Part shown: positions 50,008-59,170 of the stretch, piece by piece
Layout of the letters: each line of letters opens with the position of its first letter
How positions within the stretch are numbered: the first letter of the stretch is position 1
Assembly (NCBI GenBank): GCA_902528515.1
Contig: CABZTD010000004.1
Coordinates: forward strand, 35,117 to 99,116
DNA length: 64,000 nt
Reading direction: 5' to 3'
Source of the DNA: K189A clade bacterium
Lineage (GTDB): Bacteria > Pseudomonadota > Gammaproteobacteria > Pseudomonadales > Azotimanducaceae
Notes under the pieces: model-generated
What the model saw: the letters and a program-made list of their open reading frames with translations, nothing else
What the model was told of the DNA's origin: nothing
Database searches by the model: none
Position numbers and translations under genes: made by a program

Positions 50008-52827
50008 CTAGCTTCGGATGTTAATGATCGCCGAGGTTAAAGCCGAAGAGGTTTCAATCGCCTTGGCATTGGCCTGGAAGTTTCGCTGCGCGGTAATCAA
50101 ACCGACCAGCTCAGTAGTCAGATCCACGTTTGAGCGCTCTCGCGCGCCAGCTCGAATCGTTCCGAATCCTGCGGTGCCTGCCTCACCAAATGTTGCCGCA
50201 CCAGATTTTGCCGAGGACAAATAGGAACTGTCTCCGTTCTGTCTCAAGCCTTCGTTACTAGCGAAGGTAGTTAGAACGATTTTGCCCAGAGACTCCTGGG
50301 AGCCATTGGAGTAACTGGCTACGACGAGACCATCGTCGCCAATATCAACACCTACCAAGTCACCTTCCGGCGAGCCGTCTTGCGATTGGGCTTTCACCGC
50401 AAACGCTTGCGAGAACTGAGTAGTACCCGTGTAGTCGATACTAAGGTTCAACGCACCACGACCGCCTGCAAGGAATACCGTATCGAGCTGGGCGCCACCG
50501 GTGGGTGACACCAAGTTTCCTGATGTATCGAAGGTCAGCTCCCCTTTATCAAGATAAATCGGCGAGAACTCTGGCAGCGTGGTGAATCCATCCGCACTGG
50601 CGGTTTCATTACCAAATTCGTCAATGTATTTGTTAATCGAAACGCCATTGACGACGTCTGCCGCCTGAGAAGGTTTAATCCACGTGGTCGTGGTGCCGCG
50701 ACCAGAGCCAATGTTGGCTAAACCCCAAGTTGCAGATCCAGATACCTTGATAAATGAATCCGTTCCCGTAGTTCCAGAGGTAAATACTAAGCCGTTAGAC
50801 TCGGAGTCATATTCAACAGTTACGCCGGAAACCGTGTTACCGTTTTCTGACGCCAGTTGATTAATGCCTTTTTCTAATTCAATGATGAAGCTATCGAGGG
50901 TATATCCCGAGCCTGTGGGTATCACCAAGGTTCCCTTCACATCGTCAACAGATACAACGAACGTGTTGTTCGAAGCATCGACAGAGAAGTTGTTGTTAAC
51001 GTTCACGGCGATTGAGCTGCCGCGACTAACCGCTGGCAGCGAAACCACACCTCGGACTGCTTCCGCAGATGGTAATTCTTGGTATAGCGAATCGGTCGTA
51101 TTAGTGACCTCAAAACCCATAAACGCAGCCGCTGGCAGGTTAGTCTGCAGAGTCTTATCCCCCTGGGCATCGACCGCGCCTGTTGGCACACCAGTAGTTG
51201 CGTCAAACGTGGGAACAGAGAAATTTACGTCGATCTGTGAGGTATCGCCGGTCGTCCCTGACGAAAACGAAAACGTTTGTCGCGCGCCATCATACTCAAC
51301 ATTAATACCGTACCGCTGCTCATTCGCGACCCTCTGCAAAGCCCCGTTCGGCGTCACCGTTTGTCCATAGGAACCGGTCGCATCTACGGTGGCGAGCGTA
51401 GGAGTAGTTTTGAACAAGTTGTTCGTTGCCGCAGAACTTAGTGCGACGGTGTCGGATGAAGAGGCCGGCTTGAACAGAAACTCTCGAGCTGCATAGTCAT
51501 AAGCCACTGTGACTTTGCCAGCTCCCAACCCCCCGGCGCCAGCCGCTGTATCCAGTTTAGCTTGAATAGCGGCGACCACTTGATCCGTAGTAGCCGTCAA
51601 TTTCAGAGCATCGGTGTTAAAGGTTGTAGAAAGGTCAATATCTACAACGCTGGTAGCGCCGCCCGACGTAAAATTCACTTTAAATGTGTTCGAGCTAGCA
51701 GTAGTAAGATCAAAGTATCGCTCGTCGCCAAATTTTACGTTGAGTTGGTTTTGAATAAATGTCGCCAGCTCAACTCCCGTATATTTTCGATCGTTTTCTG
51801 CCAGAGAAGACAGGTCCACAGTTACCGGGTTGCCCGAGTTATCGACGTCAACCGTTAAAAAATTCTTCAGTTGGGCGGTAGTAAACTCATTGTTAGCCAC
51901 TGCTGCGTTGAAGTTGAACCCTTGATCTGCTGTTAGGTCGTTAGGAAGCTTTGCTCCCTCTACTGTCGCCGGCACCGATGTCCGCACATCAGTGAGATCA
52001 TCCAGGGAAAACTTTTGAGTTTTTCTGTTAACTAGTAAGTCCTCAACCTCTGAGAAAGGCTTAAGCACACCGTATTTATTCACAAACAAAAGCTCGCCGT
52101 TGTCGTCTGTTGCTTGCTGCAATGCGGGGTTAACCTGGTCATCACCGACAAAAACATAGGTTTGATATTTATTGGTAGGCGAGTTCGCCGTCGCGTTGGC
52201 GGTTTTAACGTAGTAAATAGTGGCTAGGTAGGAGTTACCCCCGCTGTCGTAAACGCTCAATGCCGTTGACTTGTTGTAGGTAGCTGGGTTGTTCCGGTTA
52301 AAAGGTACGTCTATTACCTCTGCGTCAGAGGGAAGGTTAAGTGCCAACTGAATTTCAGACGTTTCCTGTGCCTGACCCGAAGTTGATACGGGTATCGCTA
52401 AACGACTAAGTTTTTCGAGGTCCGCCTTACCAGAGGAGTCAACCGCTGCAGCTAGTAGCGCCTGCCCAGAGGAGTTCACAACGTTGAACTGTTCATTCAG
52501 CACAAAACTACCGTTTCGGGTAAAAATGTCCGTCAGACCGTCAGCCGACTTCAACGGAAAGAAACCTTCCCCTGAAATTGCCAAATCCAACGTGTTAGAG
52601 GAGAACTCAACGTTACCCTGGGAAAATTCCTGACGTACTTCTTTCAAAGATACGCCCTGGCCTACAACAGAGGTGGATTTCTGTAGGGGAGAGGTTGCGA
52701 ATATGTCACCAAATGAGGCGCGGGATTTCTTGAATCCGCTAGTGCCCACGTTTGCAATATTATTACTGGTCAATGCCAGCTCGGTCGTTGCCGCCTTTAA
52801 CCCTGTAAGAGAGGTATAGAAAGACAT
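50008..52827 (-). CDS. flgE: Flagellar hook protein FlgE, very large
   Basis: FlgE builds the hook. The N-terminus is canonical (MSFYTSLTGLKAATTELALT, NNIANVGTSGFKKSRASFGD), as is the C-terminus (NVDLTTELVGLITAQRNFQA, NAKAIETSSALTSAIINIRS). The product has 939 aa, more than twice the enteric length (about 400); the difference is a long Thr/Asp/Ala-rich outer-domain insert. It is 40 nt after flgD. A large FlgE parallels the large FlgK and flagellins 1 and 5. Confidence 0.95.
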   Translation of the reverse strand: MSFYTSLTGLKAATTELALTSNNIANVGTSGFKKSRASFGDIFATSPLQKSTSVVGQGVSLKEVRQEFSQGNVEFSSNTLDLAISGEGFFPLKSADGLTDIFTRNGSFVLNEQFNVVNSSGQALLAAAVDSSGKADLEKLSRLAIPVSTSGQAQETSEIQLALNLPSDAEVIDVPFNRNNPATYNKSTALSVYDSGGNSYLATIYYVKTANATANSPTNKYQTYVFVGDDQVNPALQQATDDNGELLFVNKYGVLKPFSEVEDLLVNRKTQKFSLDDLTDVRTSVPATVEGAKLPNDLTADQGFNFNAAVANNEFTTAQLKNFLTVDVDNSGNPVTVDLSSLAENDRKYTGVELATFIQNQLNVKFGDERYFDLTTASSNTFKVNFTSGGATSVVDIDLSTTFNTDALKLTATTDQVVAAIQAKLDTAAGAGGLGAGKVTVAYDYAAREFLFKPASSSDTVALSSAATNNLFKTTPTLATVDATGSYGQTVTPNGALQRVANEQRYGINVEYDGARQTFSFSSGTTGDTSQIDVNFSVPTFDATTGVPTGAVDAQGDKTLQTNLPAAAFMGFEVTNTTDSLYQELPSAEAVRGVVSLPAVSRGSSIAVNVNNNFSVDASNNTFVVSVDDVKGTLVIPTGSGYTLDSFIIELEKGINQLASENGNTVSGVTVEYDSESNGLVFTSGTTGTDSFIKVSGSATWGLANIGSGRGTTTTWIKPSQAADVVNGVSINKYIDEFGNETASADGFTTLPEFSPIYLDKGELTFDTSGNLVSPTGGAQLDTVFLAGGRGALNLSIDYTGTTQFSQAFAVKAQSQDGSPEGDLVGVDIGDDGLVVASYSNGSQESLGKIVLTTFASNEGLRQNGDSSYLSSAKSGAATFGEAGTAGFGTIRAGARERSNVDLTTELVGLITAQRNFQANAKAIETSSALTSAIINIRS

Positions 52828-52867
52828 TTATGCTGCTCCAGTTCGCTTACGTTTTGTATTAATTTAT

Positions 52868-53548
52868 CTATTCAGAAATGCGCTTCACGTCGGCAAGCGC
52901 TAGTGTTTGCCCGTCGCTTATTTCCACCAGCACCTGGCCAAGTTCGTCATTAAAAGAGACGCCTTGAACCCGTGTTTGGCCGAAGACTGGTAAGCCTCGA
53001 GAGCTATCACCAGTAATTAGGTCAGCCTGAAAAATGTAGTCGCCAGCTGGTGCAGCTTCGCCTTGGAAGTTGCCGCCATTCCAATCAAAGCCAACTTCAC
53101 CAGACACCTGAGGACCGAGGTCCATGGCATTAACGATTTGGCCCGTGTAGGCATCTAAAACGCTCAGTCGAACGTTGTCGGCAGCTTGATCTAACTCCAC
53201 ATAGCCGCTGATTGATTTGCCCCCGTCCTGGCGCATTACTGCTCCTGAGGCGAAAATGTTCTTGCCGATCAAGGAAGCGCCACGCATTATTTTTTCGCTA
53301 CTCTGAGTGGATACGAACTGATCCAACGAATCAGACATCCGCGTCGTGGCCTCTAGACTAGAAAACTGGGCGAGCTGGGCCACAAAGGCCTCGTTCTTCA
53401 TAGGGTCCAGAGGGTTTTGGTTCTGCAGTTGTGTAGTAAAGAGCCGCAAAAAGGCGTTCCTGTCCAAATCTGATTCAGGCTTCGGTGCGGCCGCTTCAGC
53501 GCGTAAATCTGCAGCGGTTCTTATGCCTGTGAGACTAAGTTCACTCAT
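52868..53548 (-). CDS. flgD: Hook-capping protein FlgD
   Basis: FlgD is the scaffold that caps the growing hook. The 226-aa product has the FlgD signature NAFLRLFTTQLQNQNPLDPM and KNEAFVAQLAQFSSLEATTR, then a C-terminal FLG/Ig-tandem region with FDWNGGNFQGEAAPAGDYIF. It lies 8 nt after flgC. Confidence 0.96.
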   Translation of the reverse strand: MSELSLTGIRTAADLRAEAAAPKPESDLDRNAFLRLFTTQLQNQNPLDPMKNEAFVAQLAQFSSLEATTRMSDSLDQFVSTQSSEKIMRGASLIGKNIFASGAVMRQDGGKSISGYVELDQAADNVRLSVLDAYTGQIVNAMDLGPQVSGEVGFDWNGGNFQGEAAPAGDYIFQADLITGDSSRGLPVFGQTRVQGVSFNDELGQVLVEISDGQTLALADVKRISE

Positions 53549-53556
53549 TTTGATCT

Positions 53557-53982
53557 CTATTTCTTCAGCAATTCGACGGTGCGCAGCATCAACTGCTTGG
53601 CCGTGTTCATCGCTTCAACGTTGCTTTCAAACGAGCGTGCCGCAGCCGTCATTTCGATCAGCTCATTCATCGGGTTGACATTAGACATGTAGACATAGCC
53701 TTCTTCATTGGCATTCGGGTGTCCGGGTTCATAGTTGGCAGGGTTCGTTGATTGATCTTCGACGATTCGCTGCACACGCACGCCACCTTGTGTTTCGCCG
53801 CGCCGTGTATCGACCTCTTTCGCTAAAATGGTCTCAAAAATCGGTCGCTTGGCTTTGTAGGCATCTTCTTCTGATGATTCTGTGACCTCGGCATTAGCTA
53901 TATTCGATACAGCCAAGTTCATTCGAATGACTTGCGCGTCCATCGCGCCGCCTGCAACTCCAAAAATTCTGTCTAGACTCAT
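53557..53982 (-). CDS. flgC: Proximal rod protein FlgC
   Basis: FlgC is a proximal rod protein. The 141-aa product shows the FlgC pattern with N-terminal VIRMNLAVSNIANAEVTESS, the central YEPGHPNANEEGYVYMSNVN and the C-terminal MNELIEMTAAARSFESNVEA. In nearly all flagellar clusters flgC follows flgB directly. Here a flagellin gene lies between them. Confidence 0.96.
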   Translation of the reverse strand: MSLDRIFGVAGGAMDAQVIRMNLAVSNIANAEVTESSEEDAYKAKRPIFETILAKEVDTRRGETQGGVRVQRIVEDQSTNPANYEPGHPNANEEGYVYMSNVNPMNELIEMTAAARSFESNVEAMNTAKQLMLRTVELLKK

Positions 53983-54020
53983 TTAATTTCTCCGCTTGAT
54001 ACCTAAGCCTCTGCTAGCGC

Positions 54021-56141
54021 TTAACCGCGTAGAAGCTCCATCACTAGCTGATTCATCTGATTGGCTTGACTCAGCATTGAGGTGCCGGCCTGCTGTAACA
54101 CTTGGTTTTTCGCCAATCGCGCTGATTCCAAGGCGAAATCAGCATCCTCAAGACGAGAGCGGGAATCCGCAGTCTTTTCAGCGATATTCATTAGGTTGGA
54201 AATGGTGTGATCCATGCGGTTTTCGATAGCACCAAGGTCTGAGCGCATTTGCGCCACCTTGTCCAGAGCTGCGTCGATGATGGAAATTGCATCACTGGCT
54301 CCCGCTTCTGTGCTGATCTTAACTTGTGTCAAATCGACCAGAGAGGCGGTTTGCGAGCCGGATGCAAAGTAACCAAGCGAGTCACCCGCGACGCCAACAG
54401 TGAGAGCTCCTTCGTCATTTACAGCAGCCGCCGCGGTCAGCACCGGCTGATCAGCCGTTCTTATGGGCCCGACTTCTTTGGCGGTAAAGGTAAAGCCTGT
54501 TGAGCCGTTTGCAGCAATCTCATACTTGAAGTCCGAATACCCTGAAGCCGCCTGAAAAGCCGTCACTAATTCTGCGGTTGTTGGCGTACTCGCACCCTGA
54601 GTAATACTTAGCGTAGTAACACCATCGCTTAGCGTATGTGTAGCGCTAGCATAGTTTGACAACGTCCCGTGCGTCTGAGTAAACGTGGCCTTTGTGGCGC
54701 CGGCCTGCTCCACAGAAAAAGAGTGTGAAGAGACAAACTTCAGTGTACCTGATATGCGTGTCGAATCTGCCGCCGCACCAGCCGTACCAGCCGTCAACGC
54801 GCCTTCATCAGTAACAGCAGCGGCTGCGGTAAGCACTGGCTGCTCGGCAGTTTGAATAACACCCGGCTCTCTCGCCGTAAATGTAAAGCCGGTCGTGCTG
54901 TTAGCGGACACGTCAAATTTAAAGGTGTTATAACCCGTGGCAGAACGAAATGCTGAAACCAAGTCTGCAGTTGTAGGTGTGCTTGCGCCGACAGTAATAG
55001 AAAGTGTCGTAGTACCGTCAGTCAGTGTGTGGGTCTCGTTTGCATAGTTTGCCAAAGTGCCATGCGCCTGGGTAAACGTTGCTTCCGTGTTGGTAGCCGT
55101 AGCGCCTTCGCCAATGCGGACAGGTTGGCCAATCACGTTGGTAACAGCGCCATCTTCGCCAAGCTTCTCGACCACTAGATCAACGAATTCTGTACCAACC
55201 TTGGTGTTTTCGATGGTGATGTCATCGCCATCTGCGTCGAATAGCACGACTTTGTTGTTATCGACTTTTGCCGTAACACCAGATGCACCTGAAATTCGGT
55301 TAATGGCCTCGACAGCGTCTCCCACATCGGTGCTGGAAATAATGAAATTGCCCGTTTGAAAGTTATTAATCTTCAGATTGTACGTCCGCGCAGTGGGATC
55401 ACCCGATGAAAGTGCTGCGTATGTTTTTGCGTAGGCTTTGACGCCAGTTTCAGCCGTCAGTAGGTTGGCTTTCGTAGCCACCTCTTTAGCAGTGTCTTGG
55501 CTGGAGGATTCAATTATTTTAGTCCCCAAATAGCCGAAAATTTCAATATCTTCGTCTGGAGTCACGCCATTAACCGGAGGAGCAGCAGCGGCAGCTTCCG
55601 GGTTTACGCCGTTACCAATTAGGGTATGGGCGCCAATCTGATTGGCGGCAACAGAGTCCACTGAAAAGGTGATGTGCTCGCCTTCTTCAATGCCAACTTG
55701 CAGCTGCTTGTTGATAAAAGTGCCGTCTAAGATCAAAGAGCCGTTGTACCGAGTATTAGCCGACACTCGCGTTACTTCTTGGATGAGCAAGTTCACCTCA
55801 TCCTGTAGATAAGTTCTGTCTGAGGCGCTGTTGGTGCCGTTTGCTGCCTGAATCGACAGCTCTCGCATACGCTGGAGCATGTCCGACACTTCGGTAATGG
55901 CGCCCTCGATGGACTTCGTCATGGCGATGCCATCGTTAGAATTCTTGATAGCCATATTCAGGCCCTGAATCTGCGCGGTCATGCGCTGGGTCATTGCCAA
56001 ACCTGCAGCGTCATCGGATGCGCTGTTGATTTTTGAGCCGGTGGCCAACCGCTCCATCGCAGACTCCAAGTCATTCTTTGAGTCGGCGATAGCACGCTGT
56101 GCTGTCAGTGAAGAAATATTGGTATTAATTGAGAGAGCCAT
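54021..56141 (-). CDS. Flagellin 5 (706 aa), inserted between flgB and flgC
   Basis: A full-length flagellin. The N-terminal domain is MALSINTNISSLTAQRAIAD and LATGSKINSASDDAAGLAMT; the C-terminal domain has ENRMDHTISNLMNIAEKTAD and ends QLVMELLRG. The roughly 480-aa insert holds a Flagellin_IN-like module (YNLKINNFQTGNFIISSTDV, about 254-310) and a tandem duplication of about 102 residues (354-455 and 485-586). It sits 26 nt after flgB and 38 nt before flgC on the same strand, so it must share the early sigma-54 transcript unless it has an internal promoter. No sigma-28 box fits in the gap. There is no sign of disruption. Confidence 0.95.
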   Translation of the reverse strand: MALSINTNISSLTAQRAIADSKNDLESAMERLATGSKINSASDDAAGLAMTQRMTAQIQGLNMAIKNSNDGIAMTKSIEGAITEVSDMLQRMRELSIQAANGTNSASDRTYLQDEVNLLIQEVTRVSANTRYNGSLILDGTFINKQLQVGIEEGEHITFSVDSVAANQIGAHTLIGNGVNPEAAAAAPPVNGVTPDEDIEIFGYLGTKIIESSSQDTAKEVATKANLLTAETGVKAYAKTYAALSSGDPTARTYNLKINNFQTGNFIISSTDVGDAVEAINRISGASGVTAKVDNNKVVLFDADGDDITIENTKVGTEFVDLVVEKLGEDGAVTNVIGQPVRIGEGATATNTEATFTQAHGTLANYANETHTLTDGTTTLSITVGASTPTTADLVSAFRSATGYNTFKFDVSANSTTGFTFTAREPGVIQTAEQPVLTAAAAVTDEGALTAGTAGAAADSTRISGTLKFVSSHSFSVEQAGATKATFTQTHGTLSNYASATHTLSDGVTTLSITQGASTPTTAELVTAFQAASGYSDFKYEIAANGSTGFTFTAKEVGPIRTADQPVLTAAAAVNDEGALTVGVAGDSLGYFASGSQTASLVDLTQVKISTEAGASDAISIIDAALDKVAQMRSDLGAIENRMDHTISNLMNIAEKTADSRSRLEDADFALESARLAKNQVLQQAGTSMLSQANQMNQLVMELLRG
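54384..55082 (-). repeat. Internal tandem duplication inside flagellin 5
   Basis: Two copies of a segment of about 102 codons lie at 54777-55082 and 54384-54689, separated by about 29 codons. Both begin ATFTQ(A/T)HGTL(A/S)NYA and end near VLTAAAAV(T/N)DEGALT. They differ at many positions, so the duplication is not recent. Confidence 0.9.
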
Positions 56142-56167
56142 GATTAATCTACCCTTTAATGTTCGTT

Positions 56168-56548
56168 TTATTCGCCGCGAAGCGCTCTACGCACACCGCC
56201 AATCCTGTTTTCCAGAAATTGCAGCGTTGCGGTGTAACGTGCTGATTCCTTACCAAACTCGGCTTGCTGAAAATTCAGTTCCACTGTGTTTCCGTCGGCA
56301 GCCGGATTGTTTGGGACGCGATAGATCAAGCCGTTCTTGCTTCCCCTGGCATGGTCTATGTGCAGTTCGTGAGTGCGACGCGTCGACATCGAACGCTCAT
56401 TATTCATCAGCGCCTTAAAATCCAGGTCCTTTGCTTTGTAGTTAGGGGTATCTGCGTTCGCGATATTTTCGCCAAGTAGCGATAAACGTTGCTGACGCAA
56501 CTGCATCGCGTTTTCGTGAACCCCAAAGATGTTGTCGAGCATGCTCAT
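56168..56548 (-). CDS. flgB: Proximal rod protein FlgB
   Basis: FlgB is a proximal rod protein. The 126-aa product shows FGVHENAMQLRQQRLSLLGE, then NIANADTPNYKAKDLDFKAL and a C-terminal ARYTATLQFLENRIGGVRRA. It is the first gene of the long flgB-L operon behind the sigma-54 promoter at 56663-56677. Confidence 0.96.
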   Translation of the reverse strand: MSMLDNIFGVHENAMQLRQQRLSLLGENIANADTPNYKAKDLDFKALMNNERSMSTRRTHELHIDHARGSKNGLIYRVPNNPAADGNTVELNFQQAEFGKESARYTATLQFLENRIGGVRRALRGE

Positions 56549-56662
56549 ATGACGGTCTCTTTTTTCCCTACCAAAATTTTTAGTCTGTTTCCTAAAGTTC
56601 TATAACTTGCGTTCGATAAGATGGATGAGGATTACTCGATCCATCGTCACGCACCGGAGAAA

Positions 56663-56677
56663 GCAATAGCCGTGCCA
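56663..56677 (-). promoter_or_regulatory. Sigma-54 promoter of the flgB operon
   Basis: On the minus strand TGGCACG-N4-TTGC, followed by T, matches the RpoN consensus with exact spacing, about 115 nt before the flgB ATG. It should drive flgB, flagellin 5 and flgC-L. Confidence 0.88.
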
Positions 56678-56749
56678 ACTTTAAAATTGGCATCATTTTC
56701 GGCCGGAAACGCGGTTTCAGGCCTATTTTTGCTGGGTTTTTACAAATTC

Positions 56750-56799
56750 CGGCAAACCGTTACCGGCGTTGACTTTCCGCTTGTTGCCGAACCTTGCCG
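56750..56799 (-). promoter_or_regulatory. Candidate activator sites upstream of the flgB promoter
   Basis: CGGCAA-ACCG-TTACCG (56750-56765) is a 16-bp near-palindrome of the recurring type, 73 bp upstream of the -24 edge. Two TTGCCG half-sites follow in direct orientation (56784-56789 and 56794-56799). Confidence 0.5.
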
Positions 56800-57163
56800 C
56801 TGGTTTGCAAAGTGTCAATTTTTCGTCACCACGTTTTTCTGCGTTGGTTTGATTTCTAACAACACTTGCCTTGCGCATCTTTCTAGGTGTAGACGCCGTG
56901 CTTTATTTAGCCTCGTAGAAACTGCACGGGAGGCGCTTTAGTCATAGGCTTAAGCGGGTTACCGGACTAACGAAAAAGCAAGTGAGGCCTTGTTTGGCGT
57001 GGTTTTGGAGGTGGAGGGTAAAGGCCGGGCGGTTACCCTGAGATTGTAGCGAATGTGCACATGCACAGTTGGAGCGTTTCATGCGGTAAGGGACGTTAGT
57101 GATGCCGACCCGACATCCGGAGCAATTGGTGGCATCGTTATTGCATCGTGTATTGGCATTAGT

Positions 57164-58279
57164 ATGGGAAAAACCGAAACCATTGCCATGATCCGAGAAA
57201 CACCTCAAAACATCAAAAACCCATCAGCGATTGTGGCGCGGCTGCATTGTCGCCGACGGTACTTGGCGGAACGTCCCCTATTTCGTATTTGCGCGTTCGC
57301 GCTCTGCTTTACCCTCTATTTTGTTCTAGGAATCAGTGCTGCGTTCGCCTCAACTAACAGCCATTCCACAGAGGCCAGCGAAGTTACCGCGGGCATACCC
57401 GCTCAACCTGTCGCACCTGAGACGCAGTTAAAGGCTGCACTCGAGCACTGGTTGGAAGAAAAGCTAGCGAGTAAGGAGAGCTCTAGGCCTCGCTATGAGT
57501 TTGCTTTGAGCGACAAGCGATTGTCCATTCCTGCCTGCGCAGAATTTGAAATTGATCCGCTAAATCTTATTCATGGTTCAAAGCTTGCCTTTACGCTGGC
57601 GGTACCGGTGCATTGTGCTCAGCCAAAATGGCAGCGCCGCATTTTAGGTAGAAAGATAATTGATAGGACAGCTCGAAAATCCGTAGTTCAAGCGCGGCCA
57701 ATGGTACAAGTTTTAACGCCGATTCAGTCTATTGCAAAAGGCGAGCGGATTATGCCGCAGCACGTGCAAAGTAAGTTGGTGCTTGCTTACCGAGAACCCC
57801 AAAATGCCGTCAATCGGGTTGATGATCAGCCATATTATGCGTCTCGGGCCCTGGTGCCGGGACGCACGCTTGTCGAATCAGATCTCGATGTGGGTAGACC
57901 CGTCGCCGTCCTCACTGAGGCTCTGCCTGCGCGCAGTCTCATTTCTGAGGCGAGCTTGGTCATTGAGGAGCGCGCGGTAAATGTTCCCCATGACGCGATT
58001 GAATCACTACAGGGCTTGGGCTTGCTCGCAACCAACCGGCTGCTCCACCCCGGCGACATCTTGCGCAAACGCGATCTCACCAAGGCTAAGCTAATTAAAC
58101 GCGGACAAAAGGTGGCAGTTGAGTCCATTGGCCCGCATTTTCGTATTGCCTCGGATCTAATAGCGTTGCAAGACGGTTATTTAGGAGATCAGATTCCATT
58201 CCAAAATGTTGGCAGTGATCGACGAGTGTTTGCCACAGTGACAGGGATTGGTACCGCTCGCAGCAGTGTCAAGCGCTAG
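57164..58279 (+). CDS. flgA: P-ring assembly chaperone FlgA
   Basis: FlgA is the periplasmic chaperone for P-ring (FlgI) assembly. The C-terminal two thirds carry the SAF/FlgA pattern with PIQSIAKGERIMPQHVQ, RALVPGRTLVESDL and KRGQKVAVESIGPHFRI. The start is uncertain. ATG at 57164 gives 371 aa with a hydrophobic signal near residues 43-63; ATG at 57188 is also possible. An in-frame start at 57053 would add unrelated sequence. A long pre-signal region is unusual. It is divergent from flgB. Confidence 0.85.
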   Translation: MGKTETIAMIRETPQNIKNPSAIVARLHCRRRYLAERPLFRICAFALCFTLYFVLGISAAFASTNSHSTEASEVTAGIPAQPVAPETQLKAALEHWLEEKLASKESSRPRYEFALSDKRLSIPACAEFEIDPLNLIHGSKLAFTLAVPVHCAQPKWQRRILGRKIIDRTARKSVVQARPMVQVLTPIQSIAKGERIMPQHVQSKLVLAYREPQNAVNRVDDQPYYASRALVPGRTLVESDLDVGRPVAVLTEALPARSLISEASLVIEERAVNVPHDAIESLQGLGLLATNRLLHPGDILRKRDLTKAKLIKRGQKVAVESIGPHFRIASDLIALQDGYLGDQIPFQNVGSDRRVFATVTGIGTARSSVKR

Positions 58280-58326
58280 GACTTTGAAATCCTACGTAAA
58301 CATTTGATAAACCTATAAAACATAGC

Positions 58327-58353
58327 TAAAGTCTCGCGCGTTAGGACCGACTA
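58327..58353 (+). promoter_or_regulatory. Sigma-28 promoter of flgMN
   Basis: TAAAGTCT, 11 nt, ACCGACTA, 90 nt before the flgM ATG. The spacing is identical to the flagellin promoters. A TTGGC-GGC-GCCAA inverted repeat lies in the leader (58376-58388). Confidence 0.72.
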
Positions 58354-58443
58354 CTCTCTAGTAGACTGATTTTACTTGGCGGCGCCAACCAGGTCCCCAG
58401 GCCGCGGCGCTGCGAACAGCGAGCCAACATAAACAGGTGCAAC

Positions 58444-58728
58444 ATGGTTGACAGCATTAACTCTAATTCCATCCAGGCGAATCGTGCTCGGAACGCTGCT
58501 ACGCCAACTAATCGCGATGCCGAGGCCGCTAGCGGTACATCCCCCGCAACTCAGCAACCTGCTGCTAGCGTTGAGGTAAAACTCAGCAATGAGATCCGGT
58601 CAAGCGAGTCAGCAACGTTTGACGACGTTAAAGTACAGCAGATGAAGCAGGCCATCGAGGACGGGAGCTTCCCCCTCGATGCTCGACGCATTGCGGAGAA
58701 TTTTGCGGAGCTGGAGCGTCTCATTTAA
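58444..58728 (+). CDS. flgM: Anti-sigma-28 factor FlgM
   Basis: FlgM binds FliA until hook completion, then is exported. The 94-aa product has a disordered Ser/Asn/Ala-rich N-terminal half and the helical C-terminal FlgM motif DDVKVQQMKQAIEDGSFPLD and ARRIAENFAELERLI. It comes after flgA and 28 nt before flgN, the classic flgAMN order, with a sigma-28 promoter of its own. Confidence 0.95.
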   Translation: MVDSINSNSIQANRARNAATPTNRDAEAASGTSPATQQPAASVEVKLSNEIRSSESATFDDVKVQQMKQAIEDGSFPLDARRIAENFAELERLI

Positions 58729-58756
58729 ATAACGACTTGCATCGCTCCGACTGAAC

Positions 58757-59170
58757 ATGCCTGACGTTACGCTGATCCGCGAAATCCTCACCCTCGGTAA
58801 CCAGCTTAAAAGCACGCTGGAAGAGGAATTCATTGCCCTCTCCGAAAAGAATCTCGACCGCTTAGATTCGGTACAAATTCGTAAGGTTTCCCTGCTGGAA
58901 TCGATTCAGGCTCAGTGGCCTCAAGATGCTGATACCAGTGCAGAGACCAGTACAGACTCCCAACCGGACAACGACGAACCCTCCGATCCGCTTTGGGATG
59001 AGGCCCGCAGCCTCATGAATGAGTGTAAGGAAGCCCATATTCGAAATGACCTGCTATTGAAGCGGCAGCTCGAAGTGGTTAGGACGGTGCTTTCATCGCT
59101 CACTCAGCGCAGCGCTGACAATCATACTGCCCTCTATGACAAAATGGGACGCATGCGCCGCAAACGCTAG
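58757..59170 (+). CDS. flgN: FlgK/FlgL export chaperone FlgN
   Basis: FlgN is the cytoplasmic chaperone for FlgK and FlgL. The 137-aa product is helical: LTLGNQLKSTLEEEFIALSE and SVQIRKVSLLESIQAQWPQ in the N-terminal half, an acidic Asp/Ser loop, then KEAHIRNDLLLKRQLEVVRT. It follows flgM by 28 nt. Its last 4 bases overlap the end of the opposing fhlB-like gene. Confidence 0.93.
   Translation: MPDVTLIREILTLGNQLKSTLEEEFIALSEKNLDRLDSVQIRKVSLLESIQAQWPQDADTSAETSTDSQPDNDEPSDPLWDEARSLMNECKEAHIRNDLLLKRQLEVVRTVLSSLTQRSADNHTALYDKMGRMRRKR

Noticed and set aside
56621..56941. 106-codon plus-strand frame between flgB and flgA
   Set aside because: Overlaps the flgB sigma-54 promoter and upstream sites on the other strand; no family features.
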